Below, in pieces: positions 15,554-24,939 of a DNA stretch of 64,000 nt; the stretch's first letter is position 1; every line of letters starts with the position of its first letter. Under the pieces are notes generated by a model. That model saw only the letters and a program-made list of their open reading frames with translations, did not search any database and was not told the DNA's origin. Where the stretch lies: assembly GCF_015767245.1 (NCBI RefSeq), contig NZ_JADOTV010000001.1, forward strand, positions 310,001 through 374,000, written 5' to 3'. Position numbers and translations under genes: made by a program. This DNA comes from Aureivirga sp. CE67 (GTDB lineage: Bacteria > Bacteroidota > Bacteroidia > Flavobacteriales > Flavobacteriaceae).

Positions 15554-17281
15554 TTATTTCTTGTTAGGTCCTTTAGTTCCTTGGTGATAAGGAGTTTTAC
15601 TTGTCTTAGACATTGGTCCTAAACGGTCTGTAGCACAACGGAATCCGATATAGTTATCAGCCATATACTCAGGTAAGAATCTTCTTTGTCCTGGATCTAA
15701 CCAATACTCTCTATCTTTCCAAGATCCTCCTTTAATTACTCTTGATTGATCAGAGATTAAAGTATTTCTCTTTTCTTTATCGTAAACGTGAGATCTTTGT
15801 CCTTCTTCGTCAACTTCACTAGGAATGATTGGGTGGTTATACATTCTAGGCATAGCCTTTCCTTCTCCTTTGAAGTCCTCTTCAGTTTTGTCATAGTGCT
15901 TAGTAGAAGCTAAGTCTCCATCTTCAACATCTACGTTGTAAGACTTCTCATAGTTATTTCTCATGTAAGCATCATCTTTAGTAACTGGTACATACTTTAA
16001 AGCTCCAGGAATATCTTTAGCAACGATTTTTCCGTTATCTAAAGTATCATACTCCATGTTTTCGTAGTCTACCATTACTACTTTACCTTCATCATCAATT
16101 TCTTTCTTAGTGAAAATGTTTCCACGGAAGTAGTTGAAGTCACTTGCTTCACCATCAATAATTGGACGGTAAACATCAGCAACCCATTCAGCTACGTTTC
16201 CTGACATATCATATAATCCGAATGCATTTGGAGGGTAGAATTTTACTCTTTGTGTAATATCTGCCTCATCCGAACTCCACTCTGCACGTCCAGAATAATC
16301 TCCTTTATATTGCTTAAAGTTGGCTAACTGATCTCCGTGTCCTCTTCTATTTTTATTTCTTGTATATTTTCCACCCCAAGCAAATTTCTTTCTTTCCTTA
16401 ACGATGTTATACTCTCTTGATTCTACTAAAGATTTAGCAGCATATTCCCATTCTGCTTCTGTTGGTAAACGGAATGAAGTAGATAATACTCCATCTGAAA
16501 CTTTAGCATGTCTTCCTACGAAAGATCCTTTAGCAGGTCTTTTCTTAAGTTTTTTGTTTGATGGTAATCCTTTTTTGTAAATAGTAGAATCTCCGTCAAA
16601 TAACATCTTTGGGTTTGCTAAATAAGTTTCTGTAACGAAGTGGTTTTTCCCTTGAACTTTCATAGAGTCTCCTCCATATAAATCATCTAATAAACCTTTG
16701 TCCATTAAGATTTTTTCGTTCACACGGTCCGTTCTCCATTTACAGTATTGGTTTGCTTGAATCCAACTAACTCCAACTACTGGATAATCCGCATAAGATG
16801 GGTGTCTTAAGTAGTTTTCAGTTAATAATTCGTTGAATCCTAATACATGTCTCCATACTAAAGTATCAGGTAATGCAGACTTGTAAATGTGTTTATAATT
16901 TTCTTCTGATGGCGGGAATACTATTTCTAACCATTCTAAGTAGAATAAGTATTCTGCATTTGTTACTTCGGCTTCATCCATATAGAATGAACGAACTTGC
17001 TGTTGTACTGGAGTTGTGTTCCAGTCAAACATTACGTCATCCTGAACAGAACCCATTGTAAATGTACCTCCTTCGATAAGAACCATCCCTGGAGGAGTTT
17101 CTTGTCCTTTGTAATTTTTGTGAGTTGAGAATCCACCATTTTGTTTATCCTTAGTGGTCCACCCAGTCAATGAAGTACTGTTATTACCAGAATTCTCTTT
17201 ACTTTTACAGCTGAATAGCGATGCTGCCAAAACAACTGCTAGAAGTAATTTCGATCTTCCAACTAAATTTTTCATATTCAT
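15554..17281 (-). CDS. gldJ: Gliding motility / T9SS lipoprotein GldJ
   Basis: A 575-residue lipoprotein of the gliding/T9SS apparatus, anchored in the outer membrane and needed for motility and export in Flavobacteriia. The signal peptide ends in the lipobox SLFSC, and the Cys is modified. The body is a formylglycine-generating-enzyme/sulfatase-modifying fold (GMVLIEGGTFTMGSVQDD, then AEVTNAEY, SFRLPTEAEWEYAA, GLYDMSGNVAEWVADVYRP, VIKGGSWKDREYWL, YIGFRCA), as in GldK and GldJ. I chose the ATG at 17281 because it puts a normal signal peptide at the N terminus. The frame stays open to an ATG at 17341, which would add 20 unlikely residues. Divergent porU and porV support the assignment. Confidence 0.95.
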   Translation of the reverse strand: MNMKNLVGRSKLLLAVVLAASLFSCKSKENSGNNSTSLTGWTTKDKQNGGFSTHKNYKGQETPPGMVLIEGGTFTMGSVQDDVMFDWNTTPVQQQVRSFYMDEAEVTNAEYLFYLEWLEIVFPPSEENYKHIYKSALPDTLVWRHVLGFNELLTENYLRHPSYADYPVVGVSWIQANQYCKWRTDRVNEKILMDKGLLDDLYGGDSMKVQGKNHFVTETYLANPKMLFDGDSTIYKKGLPSNKKLKKRPAKGSFVGRHAKVSDGVLSTSFRLPTEAEWEYAAKSLVESREYNIVKERKKFAWGGKYTRNKNRRGHGDQLANFKQYKGDYSGRAEWSSDEADITQRVKFYPPNAFGLYDMSGNVAEWVADVYRPIIDGEASDFNYFRGNIFTKKEIDDEGKVVMVDYENMEYDTLDNGKIVAKDIPGALKYVPVTKDDAYMRNNYEKSYNVDVEDGDLASTKHYDKTEEDFKGEGKAMPRMYNHPIIPSEVDEEGQRSHVYDKEKRNTLISDQSRVIKGGSWKDREYWLDPGQRRFLPEYMADNYIGFRCATDRLGPMSKTSKTPYHQGTKGPNKK

Positions 17282-17827
17282 TTCAACATTTAAGGTTTTA
17301 TTATAAGTAGCGCAATTTACACTAAAAAAATTTTTTTCCAAGAATTTATCTTAATAAAATGTAAAAAAAATTAACATTTATATAGTTAATAACGATTCAA
17401 TAAATTCTTTATTATGTAAATTGTTCCATATTTATTTAACGATTTTATTGCTAATTTCGTATATGCTAATTTTTTAAATAAATAGTATTTTTTTATTATT
17501 CAAAATAAATATCAGCCTTCAAAAATGCATAAATACTAGGATTTCAACTTATTTTTTAATTTATTTTTAGCTTGTTAATTTCTTACTAAAAGATTTTTAT
17601 CCTAATTATATTTCTTTTAAAAACAAAGAAAACATTTTACAGAAATAGCCTAAATAGATTTTTTATAGGTATTTCAATTTATAGGTATAAAAAATTTAAT
17701 AATAAATATATATTTGCAATGATTTAATTAAATAACATGTTTTCCCTAGCTCTTTAGGTGAAAATATTTCAATATTAATTTAGTTATTAACTAATAATAA
17801 GATTGTTTTTTTTTCGTTTGCTTTACT
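17282..17827. other. Gene-free divergent region gldJ / porU
   Basis: About 545 AT-rich bases without a coding frame. They should hold both promoters of this T9SS block. A perfect -7 box for porU lies at 17709-17716; a small hairpin (CCTA-GCTCTT-TAGG, 17745-17758) falls in the predicted porU leader. Confidence 0.5.
17709..17716 (+). promoter_or_regulatory. -7 promoter box for porU
   Basis: TATATTTG matches TAnnTTTG, giving a leader of about 105 bases. No TTTG is present 19 bases upstream. Confidence 0.4.
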
Positions 17828-20800
17828 ATGATAAACAAAAGATTTTTTTTACTTGTACTGTTTTTTTCAATGCTTCAATTGACTTTTGGTCAAAACTTTG
17901 AAAAAAAAGATATTAACTTGGAGTGGCAAGATAATTATCAAGTTACCTATTCTAATAATTTTAGTTTCAGAACCTCAATCGTTAAAGGTTTTTCTGTTGA
18001 TTCAGATTTTCTTCCTAATTATTTTAAGCAATGGAAAGTTGCAGCAAATCAGGAAGTAGACGAAGCTTCTTTATCAAATATCTCTTACCAAACTATTGAC
18101 CCAAAAAGTTTAGGTAATGTAGATTTAAATAAAATTCCTGAAAAAGCATCTTACGAATTAGTTTGTAAAAACCGAAGAAACGAAACTTATCTTATTTTCA
18201 ATTTAACTCCGATTGTTAAACAAAATGGAGTTTATAAAAAAATCACCTCTTTTTCTATTGAATATAAATTGAAAGGTAAAAGACAAAGAAATTATCGAAA
18301 CTCAAATACTTCTAATTCTGTTTTAGCAAATGGAAATTGGTATAAATTCGCTATTGATACTTCAGGAGTTTTTAAACTTGACAAAGGATTTATCGAAGGT
18401 TTAGGAATCAATTTAAGTGGTGTAGATCCTAAAAATATTCGTATTTATGGAAATGGTGGAAACATGCTTCCTAATACTGTTGGGGATTTTAGACATGATG
18501 ATCTTCAAGAAAATGCCATTTTTGTAAGTGGAGAAAATGATGGAGTTTTTAATAATGAAGACTACGTTTTATTTTATGCACAGGGTCCACATAATTGGAA
18601 ACATACAGAAATAGCGGAAACAGAAGAAAATGAAGCTTTTATTTCTTCAAACCATAAACAAAATATTTATTCTGATTTTGCTTATTATTTTATCACAGTA
18701 GATCAAGGACAAGGAAAAAGAATCACAACTTTACCTGAAATAACTCAGAATGCTTCTACTACTATTTCTTCTTTTTATGATTTTACTTTTTATGAAAAAG
18801 AAAATTATAATATTGCAGCATTAGGAACAGTATGGTTAGGAGAACCATTTAATATAGAAGACAATCAAACTTTTAATATTCCTTTTTCAAACATTGTAAA
18901 TGATGTAAGAGTTCGAGTAGCGATGGTATCTCAAGCTCCTAACAGTACGCAAGCTAGAATCAAAGCAAATGATCAAAGTCTTTTTAGTTTAAGTTTTGGG
19001 AGTACTACTTCTAATATTTATGCAAGAGAAAAAGTTAATAGTAAAAATATCAGTACTAGTGGAAATTCTGTTTCTGTTGCAATAGAATATAGAAATGGAG
19101 GAAATCCATCTGCCAGAGGATATTTAGATTATATTGAAATTTCTGGTCTTAAAAATTTACAAAGTATCGGAAAACAATTTTCTTTCCGAAGTTTTGAAGC
19201 AAAAAACACGAATGGAGTTGTAAACTTCCAAATACAAAATGGAAATAACATTACTGCAGTTTGGGAAGTTTCAGATAATATAAACCCTCGTTTAGTTCCT
19301 ATCAATAAATCAGGAAGTACTACAAGTTTTAAAGCTAATGGAAATTCTCTTAAAGAATATGTTGCTTTAGAAAACGATGATTATTACTTACCTACACCGA
19401 TTGATAACCCACAAGTTGCAAATCAGAACCTACATAGTTTAGAAAATATTGATTATTTAATAATTACTTCTAAAGAACTTGTAGGACAAGCAGAAAGATT
19501 AGCAAATCATCATAATACAAATAGTAACTTAAGTACTATTGTGGTTCCTCTTCATCAGATTTATAATGAATTTTCTTCAGGTTCTCCTGATATTACAGGA
19601 ATTCGTGATTTTGTAAAATTCTTATATGAAAATAATAATGGAACGAATAAACTAAAATATTTATGTCTTTTTGGAGATGCAAGTTATGATTATAAAGATC
19701 GTATTCCGAACAACAATAATATCGTACCTTCATTTGAATCTACGGAAAGCTTCAGCTCTAATACTTATATTTCTGATGATTATTATGCAATGTTAGATGA
19801 TGATGAAGGAACGGTTGATTCAGAAGGAAGATTATCTAAAAATGATCAAATTGATGTAGCTTCAGGTAGATTTTTAGTAACAACAGTAGAAGATGCTAAA
19901 AACAGTGTGGACAAAACTTTAAAATATTATAGTGTAGAAGCTTTTGGAAAATGGAGAAATGACATCACTTTAGTTGCTGATGATATTGACGATCCTAATT
20001 GGGAAGATCGTTTACAAGGAAGTCAAGAATTAATTGCAAAAAAAATTAGCCTTCAAAAACCACAATTTAATATTAAAAAAATATACGCTGATAGTTATAA
20101 ACAAGAAATTTCTTCTGGTGGAGAGAGGTACCCTGATGTAAACAAAGCCATAACAGATGCTGTTGAAAAGGGAAATTTATTTATCAATTATTTCGGTCAT
20201 GGTGGTGAAGACGGATGGGCACATGAGAGAATTCTAGAAATAACGGATTCAAACAATTTAGAAAATCCAACTACATTTCCTTTATTTATTACTATTACTT
20301 GTGAGTTCACTAAATTTGATGACCCTGAAAGAAACACTGCTGGAGAATTCACTTTTTGGAATAAAAATGGAGGTGCTACAACTATGATTACTACAACTCG
20401 TTCTATCTCTGAACCGGCAGGGAGAATTTTAAATGAACGAATTGTTGATAAACTAACACAAATAGAAGAAAACGATTACACTATTTCTGAAGCTTTAATT
20501 GCTTCTAAAAACAGTTATACATACTCAGAAAGATATTATACGTATTTCATTGGGGATCCTGCGATGAAACTGGCAGTTCCTAAAACAGATATTCGTATTA
20601 CAAAATTAAATGGAAAAAACATTGATGAAGAGTTCGATACTTTAAAAGCTCTTTCACATCCAAAATTCGAAGGAATTGTAACAGATGAAAATGGAAATAT
20701 TTTGTCTGATTTTAATGGAGAACTTTATGCTACTATTTATGATAAAGCTTTAGCAAAAACAACGTTAGACAATGATCAACATGATATTTTTATGGAATAT

Positions 20801-21667
20801 GAAGCAATTGAAAGTAAAATATTTACTGGAAAAGTTTCTGTTCAAAATGGAAAATTCAATTTAGAATTTATTGTACCAAAAGATATTAAAATTTCTGAAG
20901 GAACAGGAAAACTAAGTTTCTATGCTCATAATAATCAAGAAGATAAAACTGGGTATAATTTAGATGTTATTGTTGGAGGTGTGGATGAAAATGCACCTGA
21001 AGATAATGAAGGACCTCAAATTAAACTTTTCATGAACGACGAAAGCTTTGTAAGTGGAGGAACAACAAATCAAAGTCCATTATTTTTGGCTTTACTAGAA
21101 GATGAAAACGGAATCAATACATCATTTACTGCAGTAGATCATGATATTGTTGCTTTTATTGATGGAGATCAGAATAACCCTATCATCTTGAATGATTTTT
21201 ATGAAACGGAATTAGACAGTTATAAAGAAGGACGTGTTAGATATCCTTTCAAAGATTTAGACCCAGGACCACATACTTTAACATTAAAAGTTTGGGATAC
21301 ATATAATAATTCGAACGAAGCTTCGTTGAATTTTGTGGTGACACAAGACGTTAACCTTTCTTTAACTAATGTTTTGAATTATCCAAACCCATTTGTAAAC
21401 TATACAGAGTTTTGGTTCACACATAATAGGCCAAATGAACAATTAGAAACTCAAGTACAAATATTTACAGTTACTGGAAAATTAGTAAAAACTATCAATC
21501 AAGTAATTCAAACAGATGGTTTCTTGGCTCGATCTATCACTTGGGATGGTTTAGATGATTTTGGAGATAAAATAGGAAAGGGTGTTTATGTATACAAACT
21601 TAAAGTTAAATCACTGGAAGACGGTAGTTCTGCAGAGAAATATGAAAAACTAGTGATACTTCAATAA
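17828..21667 (+). CDS. porU: T9SS C-terminal signal peptidase (sortase) PorU
   Basis: A 1279-residue outer-membrane-associated cysteine peptidase of the gingipain (C25) family. It cleaves the sorting domains of T9SS cargo and attaches the mature proteins to the surface lipopolysaccharide. The signal peptide spans residues 1-22. The long N-terminal beta region is followed by the C25 domain (about 540-930) with catalytic H791 (YFGHGGEDGW) and C825 (ITITCEF). The C-terminal part holds an FlgD/sorting-type Ig domain (LNYPNPFVNYTEF to YEKLVILQ), which PorU keeps uncleaved. It is the first gene of the porU-porV-cdd-hemoglobin run, 38 bases before porV. Confidence 0.96.
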   Translation: MINKRFFLLVLFFSMLQLTFGQNFEKKDINLEWQDNYQVTYSNNFSFRTSIVKGFSVDSDFLPNYFKQWKVAANQEVDEASLSNISYQTIDPKSLGNVDLNKIPEKASYELVCKNRRNETYLIFNLTPIVKQNGVYKKITSFSIEYKLKGKRQRNYRNSNTSNSVLANGNWYKFAIDTSGVFKLDKGFIEGLGINLSGVDPKNIRIYGNGGNMLPNTVGDFRHDDLQENAIFVSGENDGVFNNEDYVLFYAQGPHNWKHTEIAETEENEAFISSNHKQNIYSDFAYYFITVDQGQGKRITTLPEITQNASTTISSFYDFTFYEKENYNIAALGTVWLGEPFNIEDNQTFNIPFSNIVNDVRVRVAMVSQAPNSTQARIKANDQSLFSLSFGSTTSNIYAREKVNSKNISTSGNSVSVAIEYRNGGNPSARGYLDYIEISGLKNLQSIGKQFSFRSFEAKNTNGVVNFQIQNGNNITAVWEVSDNINPRLVPINKSGSTTSFKANGNSLKEYVALENDDYYLPTPIDNPQVANQNLHSLENIDYLIITSKELVGQAERLANHHNTNSNLSTIVVPLHQIYNEFSSGSPDITGIRDFVKFLYENNNGTNKLKYLCLFGDASYDYKDRIPNNNNIVPSFESTESFSSNTYISDDYYAMLDDDEGTVDSEGRLSKNDQIDVASGRFLVTTVEDAKNSVDKTLKYYSVEAFGKWRNDITLVADDIDDPNWEDRLQGSQELIAKKISLQKPQFNIKKIYADSYKQEISSGGERYPDVNKAITDAVEKGNLFINYFGHGGEDGWAHERILEITDSNNLENPTTFPLFITITCEFTKFDDPERNTAGEFTFWNKNGGATTMITTTRSISEPAGRILNERIVDKLTQIEENDYTISEALIASKNSYTYSERYYTYFIGDPAMKLAVPKTDIRITKLNGKNIDEEFDTLKALSHPKFEGIVTDENGNILSDFNGELYATIYDKALAKTTLDNDQHDIFMEYEAIESKIFTGKVSVQNGKFNLEFIVPKDIKISEGTGKLSFYAHNNQEDKTGYNLDVIVGGVDENAPEDNEGPQIKLFMNDESFVSGGTTNQSPLFLALLEDENGINTSFTAVDHDIVAFIDGDQNNPIILNDFYETELDSYKEGRVRYPFKDLDPGPHTLTLKVWDTYNNSNEASLNFVVTQDVNLSLTNVLNYPNPFVNYTEFWFTHNRPNEQLETQVQIFTVTGKLVKTINQVIQTDGFLARSITWDGLDDFGDKIGKGVYVYKLKVKSLEDGSSAEKYEKLVILQ

Positions 21668-21705
21668 AAAATTAGATATTTGTTAAGATTAAATCAATTT
21701 ACTAA

Positions 21706-22842
21706 ATGAAAAAAATATTATTATTCACAGCATTATCTATCCTTGGAGGAAAATTATTTTCACAAGAAATAGATACTAATAAAGAACCAAATCCAATTAC
21801 AACTGCAGCACCATTTTTATTAATTACTCCTGACGCAAGAGCTGGAGGTATGGGAGATGTTGGTGCTACAACTTCAGCAGATGCACAATCTCAGTTTCAT
21901 AATCCAGCAAAATATGCTTTCTTAAAAGATCAGTTTGCTGTAGGAGTTAACTATACTCCTTGGTTAAGAGAATTAACAGATGATATTTTCGTAGGAGCTA
22001 TTGCTTTCGGAAATAGAATTAATGAAAGATCTGCTTGGTCTGCAGGTTTAAGATATTTCAATTTAGGAGAAATCCAATTAACAGATAATATTGGTGCTCC
22101 TCAAGGAACATCCAAAATGAACGAATTAGCTCTTAGTGGTGCTTACGCTCTTAAGTTGAGTGAAAAGTATAGTATGGGGGTTGAATTAAAATATGTTCGT
22201 TCGGATTTAGGTGTACAATTAACGCAAGGAAACGAAATAAAAGCTGTTAATACATTTACAGTTGGAGTTTCAGGGTACTACCAATCTGATGAGATGCACT
22301 TAGGAGATTTCAACGGACGTATTAGAGGAGGATTTAATATTTCAGATATTGGACCAAAAGTTTCTTATGTAGATGGAGGTCAAGAAAGCTTTATGCCAGC
22401 TAATTTAAAGTTAGGTGCAGGTTTTGACTTTATCTTAGATAGCTATAACACAATTGGAATTAGTTTAGAAGCTAATAAATTATTAGTACCAACTCCAGAT
22501 CCAGCTGATCCAACAAAATATGATGATACTGGATTTTTCGAAGGAATCATTAAATCATTTGGAGATGCTCCAGGAGGATTTAGCGAAGAGTTGAAAGAAA
22601 TCACTTATGGTGTTGCTGCTGAATATTCTTATGATGAGTTATTCTTATTAAGAGCTGGATATTTCCACGAAAATGAATTAAAAGGAGCTAGACAATTTTT
22701 TACAACGGGATTAGGATTTAAATTTAAATCTACAAATCTTGATTTATCCTACTTAGTAAACGCAGGAGATGTTGCAAATCCATTAGAAAATACGCTAAGA
22801 TTCTCTATAGCATTTAATTTCGGTAACTCTTACGAAGATTAA
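21706..22842 (+). CDS. porV: T9SS outer-membrane shuttle protein PorV (LptO)
   Basis: A 378-residue FadL-like outer-membrane barrel. PorV takes cargo from the SprA translocon and delivers it to the PorU attachment complex. The signal peptide ends near residue 19 (GGKLFSQ). The typical N-terminal motif is FLLITPDARAGGMGDVGATTSADAQSQFHNPAKYAF (residues about 37-72), and the C terminus (TLRFSIAFNFG) is a terminal beta strand. It is cotranscribed with porU. Confidence 0.96.
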   Translation: MKKILLFTALSILGGKLFSQEIDTNKEPNPITTAAPFLLITPDARAGGMGDVGATTSADAQSQFHNPAKYAFLKDQFAVGVNYTPWLRELTDDIFVGAIAFGNRINERSAWSAGLRYFNLGEIQLTDNIGAPQGTSKMNELALSGAYALKLSEKYSMGVELKYVRSDLGVQLTQGNEIKAVNTFTVGVSGYYQSDEMHLGDFNGRIRGGFNISDIGPKVSYVDGGQESFMPANLKLGAGFDFILDSYNTIGISLEANKLLVPTPDPADPTKYDDTGFFEGIIKSFGDAPGGFSEELKEITYGVAAEYSYDELFLLRAGYFHENELKGARQFFTTGLGFKFKSTNLDLSYLVNAGDVANPLENTLRFSIAFNFGNSYED

Positions 22843-22882
22843 AGAAAAGATTAGTAAATTTGTTCTATAAATTGTATAGACG

Positions 22883-23365
22883 ATGAAACAAATACAAATC
22901 ACAACTTCGGTTACGGTTTTTGAGAATGTAGATGAGCTACCAAATGATGTAAAAGAGCTGATGAACAAGGCTGTAGAAGCAAGAAAAATTGCTTATGCAC
23001 CTTATTCGGATTTTGAAGTAGGCGCGGCTTTATTATTGGAAAATGGAGAGGTGATTACAGGAAATAATCAAGAAAATGCAGCTTATCCTTCTGGAATTTG
23101 TGCTGAAAGAGTAGCTGTTTGGAAAGCTTCTTCAGAATATCCAGATGAAAAAATCCTGAAAATCGTATTAACAGCGACATCAAGAAAATCTAAAAACACT
23201 ACTCCTGTTGCACCTTGTGGAGGATGTAGACAAACGCTTTTAGAATACGAACAAAAACAAAACGCACCGATGGAAGTGTATTTTATGGGAGCTGAAGGAG
23301 AAATTTATAAGACAAATTCTTTAACAGATTTAGTTCCAATTGCTTTTGGAAAAGCTTTTTTGTAA
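22883..23365 (+). CDS. cdd: Cytidine deaminase (tetrameric type)
   Basis: A 160-residue zinc enzyme of pyrimidine salvage that turns cytidine or deoxycytidine into uridine or deoxyuridine. Zinc ligands are C73 (in CAER, with E75 as proton shuttle) and C112 and C115 (PCGGCRQ). Length fits the homotetrameric class with a short N-terminal extension. It follows porV by 40 bases in the same direction, a gene order common in Flavobacteriaceae, but nothing suggests a role in secretion. Its stop codon is one base before the next start. Confidence 0.95.
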   Translation: MKQIQITTSVTVFENVDELPNDVKELMNKAVEARKIAYAPYSDFEVGAALLLENGEVITGNNQENAAYPSGICAERVAVWKASSEYPDEKILKIVLTATSRKSKNTTPVAPCGGCRQTLLEYEQKQNAPMEVYFMGAEGEIYKTNSLTDLVPIAFGKAFL

Positions 23366-23366
23366 G

Positions 23367-23765
23367 ATGAAAAAAGACATTCAAAATAGAGAAGATTTAT
23401 ACCTTATAGTAAGTCAATTCTATAAAAAACTATTAAATGATGCAGAAATGCATCATTTTTTTTCTGAGATTGTAGAAAATGATTCTTTAGAAGAGCATTT
23501 GCAAGTCTTGGTAGATTTTTGGGATAATATTTTATTCTACTCTAATACCTACAAGAAAAATGCAATGCAACCTCATTTAGAAAAAAATAAACAATTTCCG
23601 TTTGAACGTAAACATTTTCAAAAATGGTTGGATTTTTTCAAACAAACAGTTGATGAAAATTTCGAAGGTGAAAATGCACATATCATCAAAAATCGAGCAA
23701 CTTCTATTGCAACTGTAATGGAAATTAAAGTTTCTCAAATTAGAGATCAAAAAGAAAAAAAATAA
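23367..23765 (+). CDS. Group III truncated hemoglobin
   Basis: A 132-residue heme protein. The helix pattern and FFSEIVENDSLEEHLQVLVDFWDNILF (about residues 29-55), followed by HLEKNKQFPFERKHFQKWLDFF with the proximal histidine region, match group III 2-on-2 globins. These proteins bind O2, NO or peroxide; the exact role is unclear. I chose the ATG at 23367 because an upstream start would lie inside cdd. Only one base separates it from the cdd stop, so the two are surely one transcript. Confidence 0.85.
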   Translation: MKKDIQNREDLYLIVSQFYKKLLNDAEMHHFFSEIVENDSLEEHLQVLVDFWDNILFYSNTYKKNAMQPHLEKNKQFPFERKHFQKWLDFFKQTVDENFEGENAHIIKNRATSIATVMEIKVSQIRDQKEKK

Positions 23766-23768
23766 CAA

Positions 23769-23805
23769 AAACCTCCTACTCTATCTCAGATTAGGAGGTT
23801 TTTTA
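23769..23805 (+). terminator. Terminator of the porU-porV-cdd-hemoglobin run
   Basis: AACCTCCTA (23770-23778) pairs with TAGGAGGTT (23792-23800), followed by TTTTATTTTT. Confidence 0.85.
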
Positions 23806-24036
23806 TTTTTAATCGATTTTATCCTATTTAATTTCTTCAGATTTATATTTTTCTTCTCAAATAATCTGTTGATTTTGAAAATAAATTGACAAAAAAAATA
23901 TTCTTACAAATAAGTAATCTAAATCTTCTTTTTTATATTTCATTGAAAGATTACATATAAAATACTTAAAAAATCCACGATATTTTCATTAGTAATTCTT
24001 AAAGAAAGTTAAACATAAGTTAAACACTTTCAGTTA

Positions 24037-24069
24037 TTTGCATTCAAAAATCATTATTACATACCTTTA
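24037..24069 (+). promoter_or_regulatory. Probable promoter of the candidate structured RNA
   Basis: TTTG (24037-24040) and TACCTTTA (24062-24069; seven of eight consensus bases) are 21 bases apart, slightly longer than the ideal 19. Transcription should start near 24075. Confidence 0.45.
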
Positions 24070-24074
24070 CAACA

Positions 24075-24261
24075 AGTTAAGATGGTCGGTCATATAATTT
24101 ATCATAATAGCCATCACATTTTATATTCCTTTACAATATCTAGTGTGATATATTAAGTTTTTATTAAGTCGTAACCTATTTGTTTATATTTTTTTATAAA
24201 AAGTATTTTTCATATCCTCAACTATTTATTTTAATTAACACCCCCGACCATCTTTTTTAAC
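24075..24261 (+). ncRNA. Candidate structured RNA, about 185 nt, ends paired
   Basis: AAGATGGTCGG at 24079-24089 is exactly complementary to CCGACCATCTT at 24244-24254, with GTT (24076-24078) and AAC (24259-24261) extending the stem past a small bulge. Between them ATCACA (24113-24118) pairs with TGTGAT (24144-24149), and inside that ATATT pairs with AATAT. A promoter-like site precedes the 5' arm and a T6 run follows the 3' arm. A rod with a closing end-stem, a large open middle and an apical hairpin recalls 6S RNA, but I could not recognise conserved 6S bases. It could instead be a MITE-like element with TTAA at both edges. There is no coding frame. Confidence 0.4.
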
Positions 24262-24476
24262 TCAACAATTTATGATTCAATTTCTACACTAATTATAAAT
24301 TCAGCTAATCTTTAAAATTTCATAATCAGCAAAAATCATGCAGTCTTTCTTTTTACATAAAAGATGACCTACCTTTCAAAATAAGTAAACCTCTATTCTT
24401 CTAATTATAGAGTATTAATTTAATTACGTAAGTCTTAAAATACAAGCAATTAAAACTAAATAAATATTTTTTTAAT

Positions 24477-24515
24477 CAAAAAGAGGTTGCCCATTACAGA
24501 CAACCTCTTTTTTTT
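24477..24515. terminator. Two-way terminator after the pyrE unit
   Basis: AAGAGGTTG (24481-24489) pairs with CAACCTCTT (24501-24509), with an A run on one side and a T run on the other. It serves the minus-strand pyrE unit and could end any RNA arriving from the left. Confidence 0.85.
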
Positions 24516-24532
24516 CTATTAAAAATAACGCT

Positions 24533-24922
24533 TTATAGCTTTTCAATATTTTCAATTAATACATCCATGAATTTTTGAAGTGGCTTCTTTACCATCATCG
24601 CCATCATCGGATTAAAATCTCCTTTGAAGAATAATTGAACATCACTTGAATTTGCATCCACACTTTCAATAGCTCCTATTAAAGAAAAAGAAAGTTTACT
24701 GCTTGCTGCTCCTAAAACAATCTTTTCATTTGGAGTTTGTTCATTTAATACTAAACGAATTTCTGGCATCCCTTTCAAACAAAAAAGAAAAGAATCTCCA
24801 TCTACCTCAAATTTCTCGATATTTTCAGGCATTAATTGCTCAAAGTTTTTTAAATCTGTCAAAAAGTTAAAAATCTCTTCTTGACTTTTTTGAGCCGTAA
24901 TTTTTTTAGTTTGTAATTCCAT
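24533..24922 (-). CDS. SRPBCC (START-like) family protein
   Basis: A 129-residue protein with the START/Bet v1-like pattern: an initial strand, KSQEEIFNFLTDLKNFEQLMPENIEKF (residues 12-38), central strands, and a long C-terminal helix (MMVKKPLQKFMDVLIENIEKL). The fold binds hydrophobic ligands; no ligand can be named. It starts 17 bases behind the pyrE stop and ends at a strong terminator, so it is cotranscribed with pyrE, an arrangement seen in other Flavobacteriaceae. Confidence 0.8.
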   Translation of the reverse strand: MELQTKKITAQKSQEEIFNFLTDLKNFEQLMPENIEKFEVDGDSFLFCLKGMPEIRLVLNEQTPNEKIVLGAASSKLSFSLIGAIESVDANSSDVQLFFKGDFNPMMAMMVKKPLQKFMDVLIENIEKL

Positions 24923-24939
24923 AATTGCTTTTTAAAAAA

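Larger units (their letters stand above)
23806..24476. other. Gene-free 670-base gap
   Basis: One of the longest gaps in the window, without a credible frame on either strand. It holds the candidate RNA at 24075-24261 and its promoter; I see nothing else in it. A short imperfect echo of the stem, AAGATGACCTACC, lies near 24361. Confidence 0.5.

Noticed and set aside
15554-17341. Longer GldJ with 20 extra N-terminal residues
   Set aside because: The extension puts 20 mostly polar residues before the lipoprotein signal peptide and would spoil export; the ATG at 17281 gives a normal lipobox distance.
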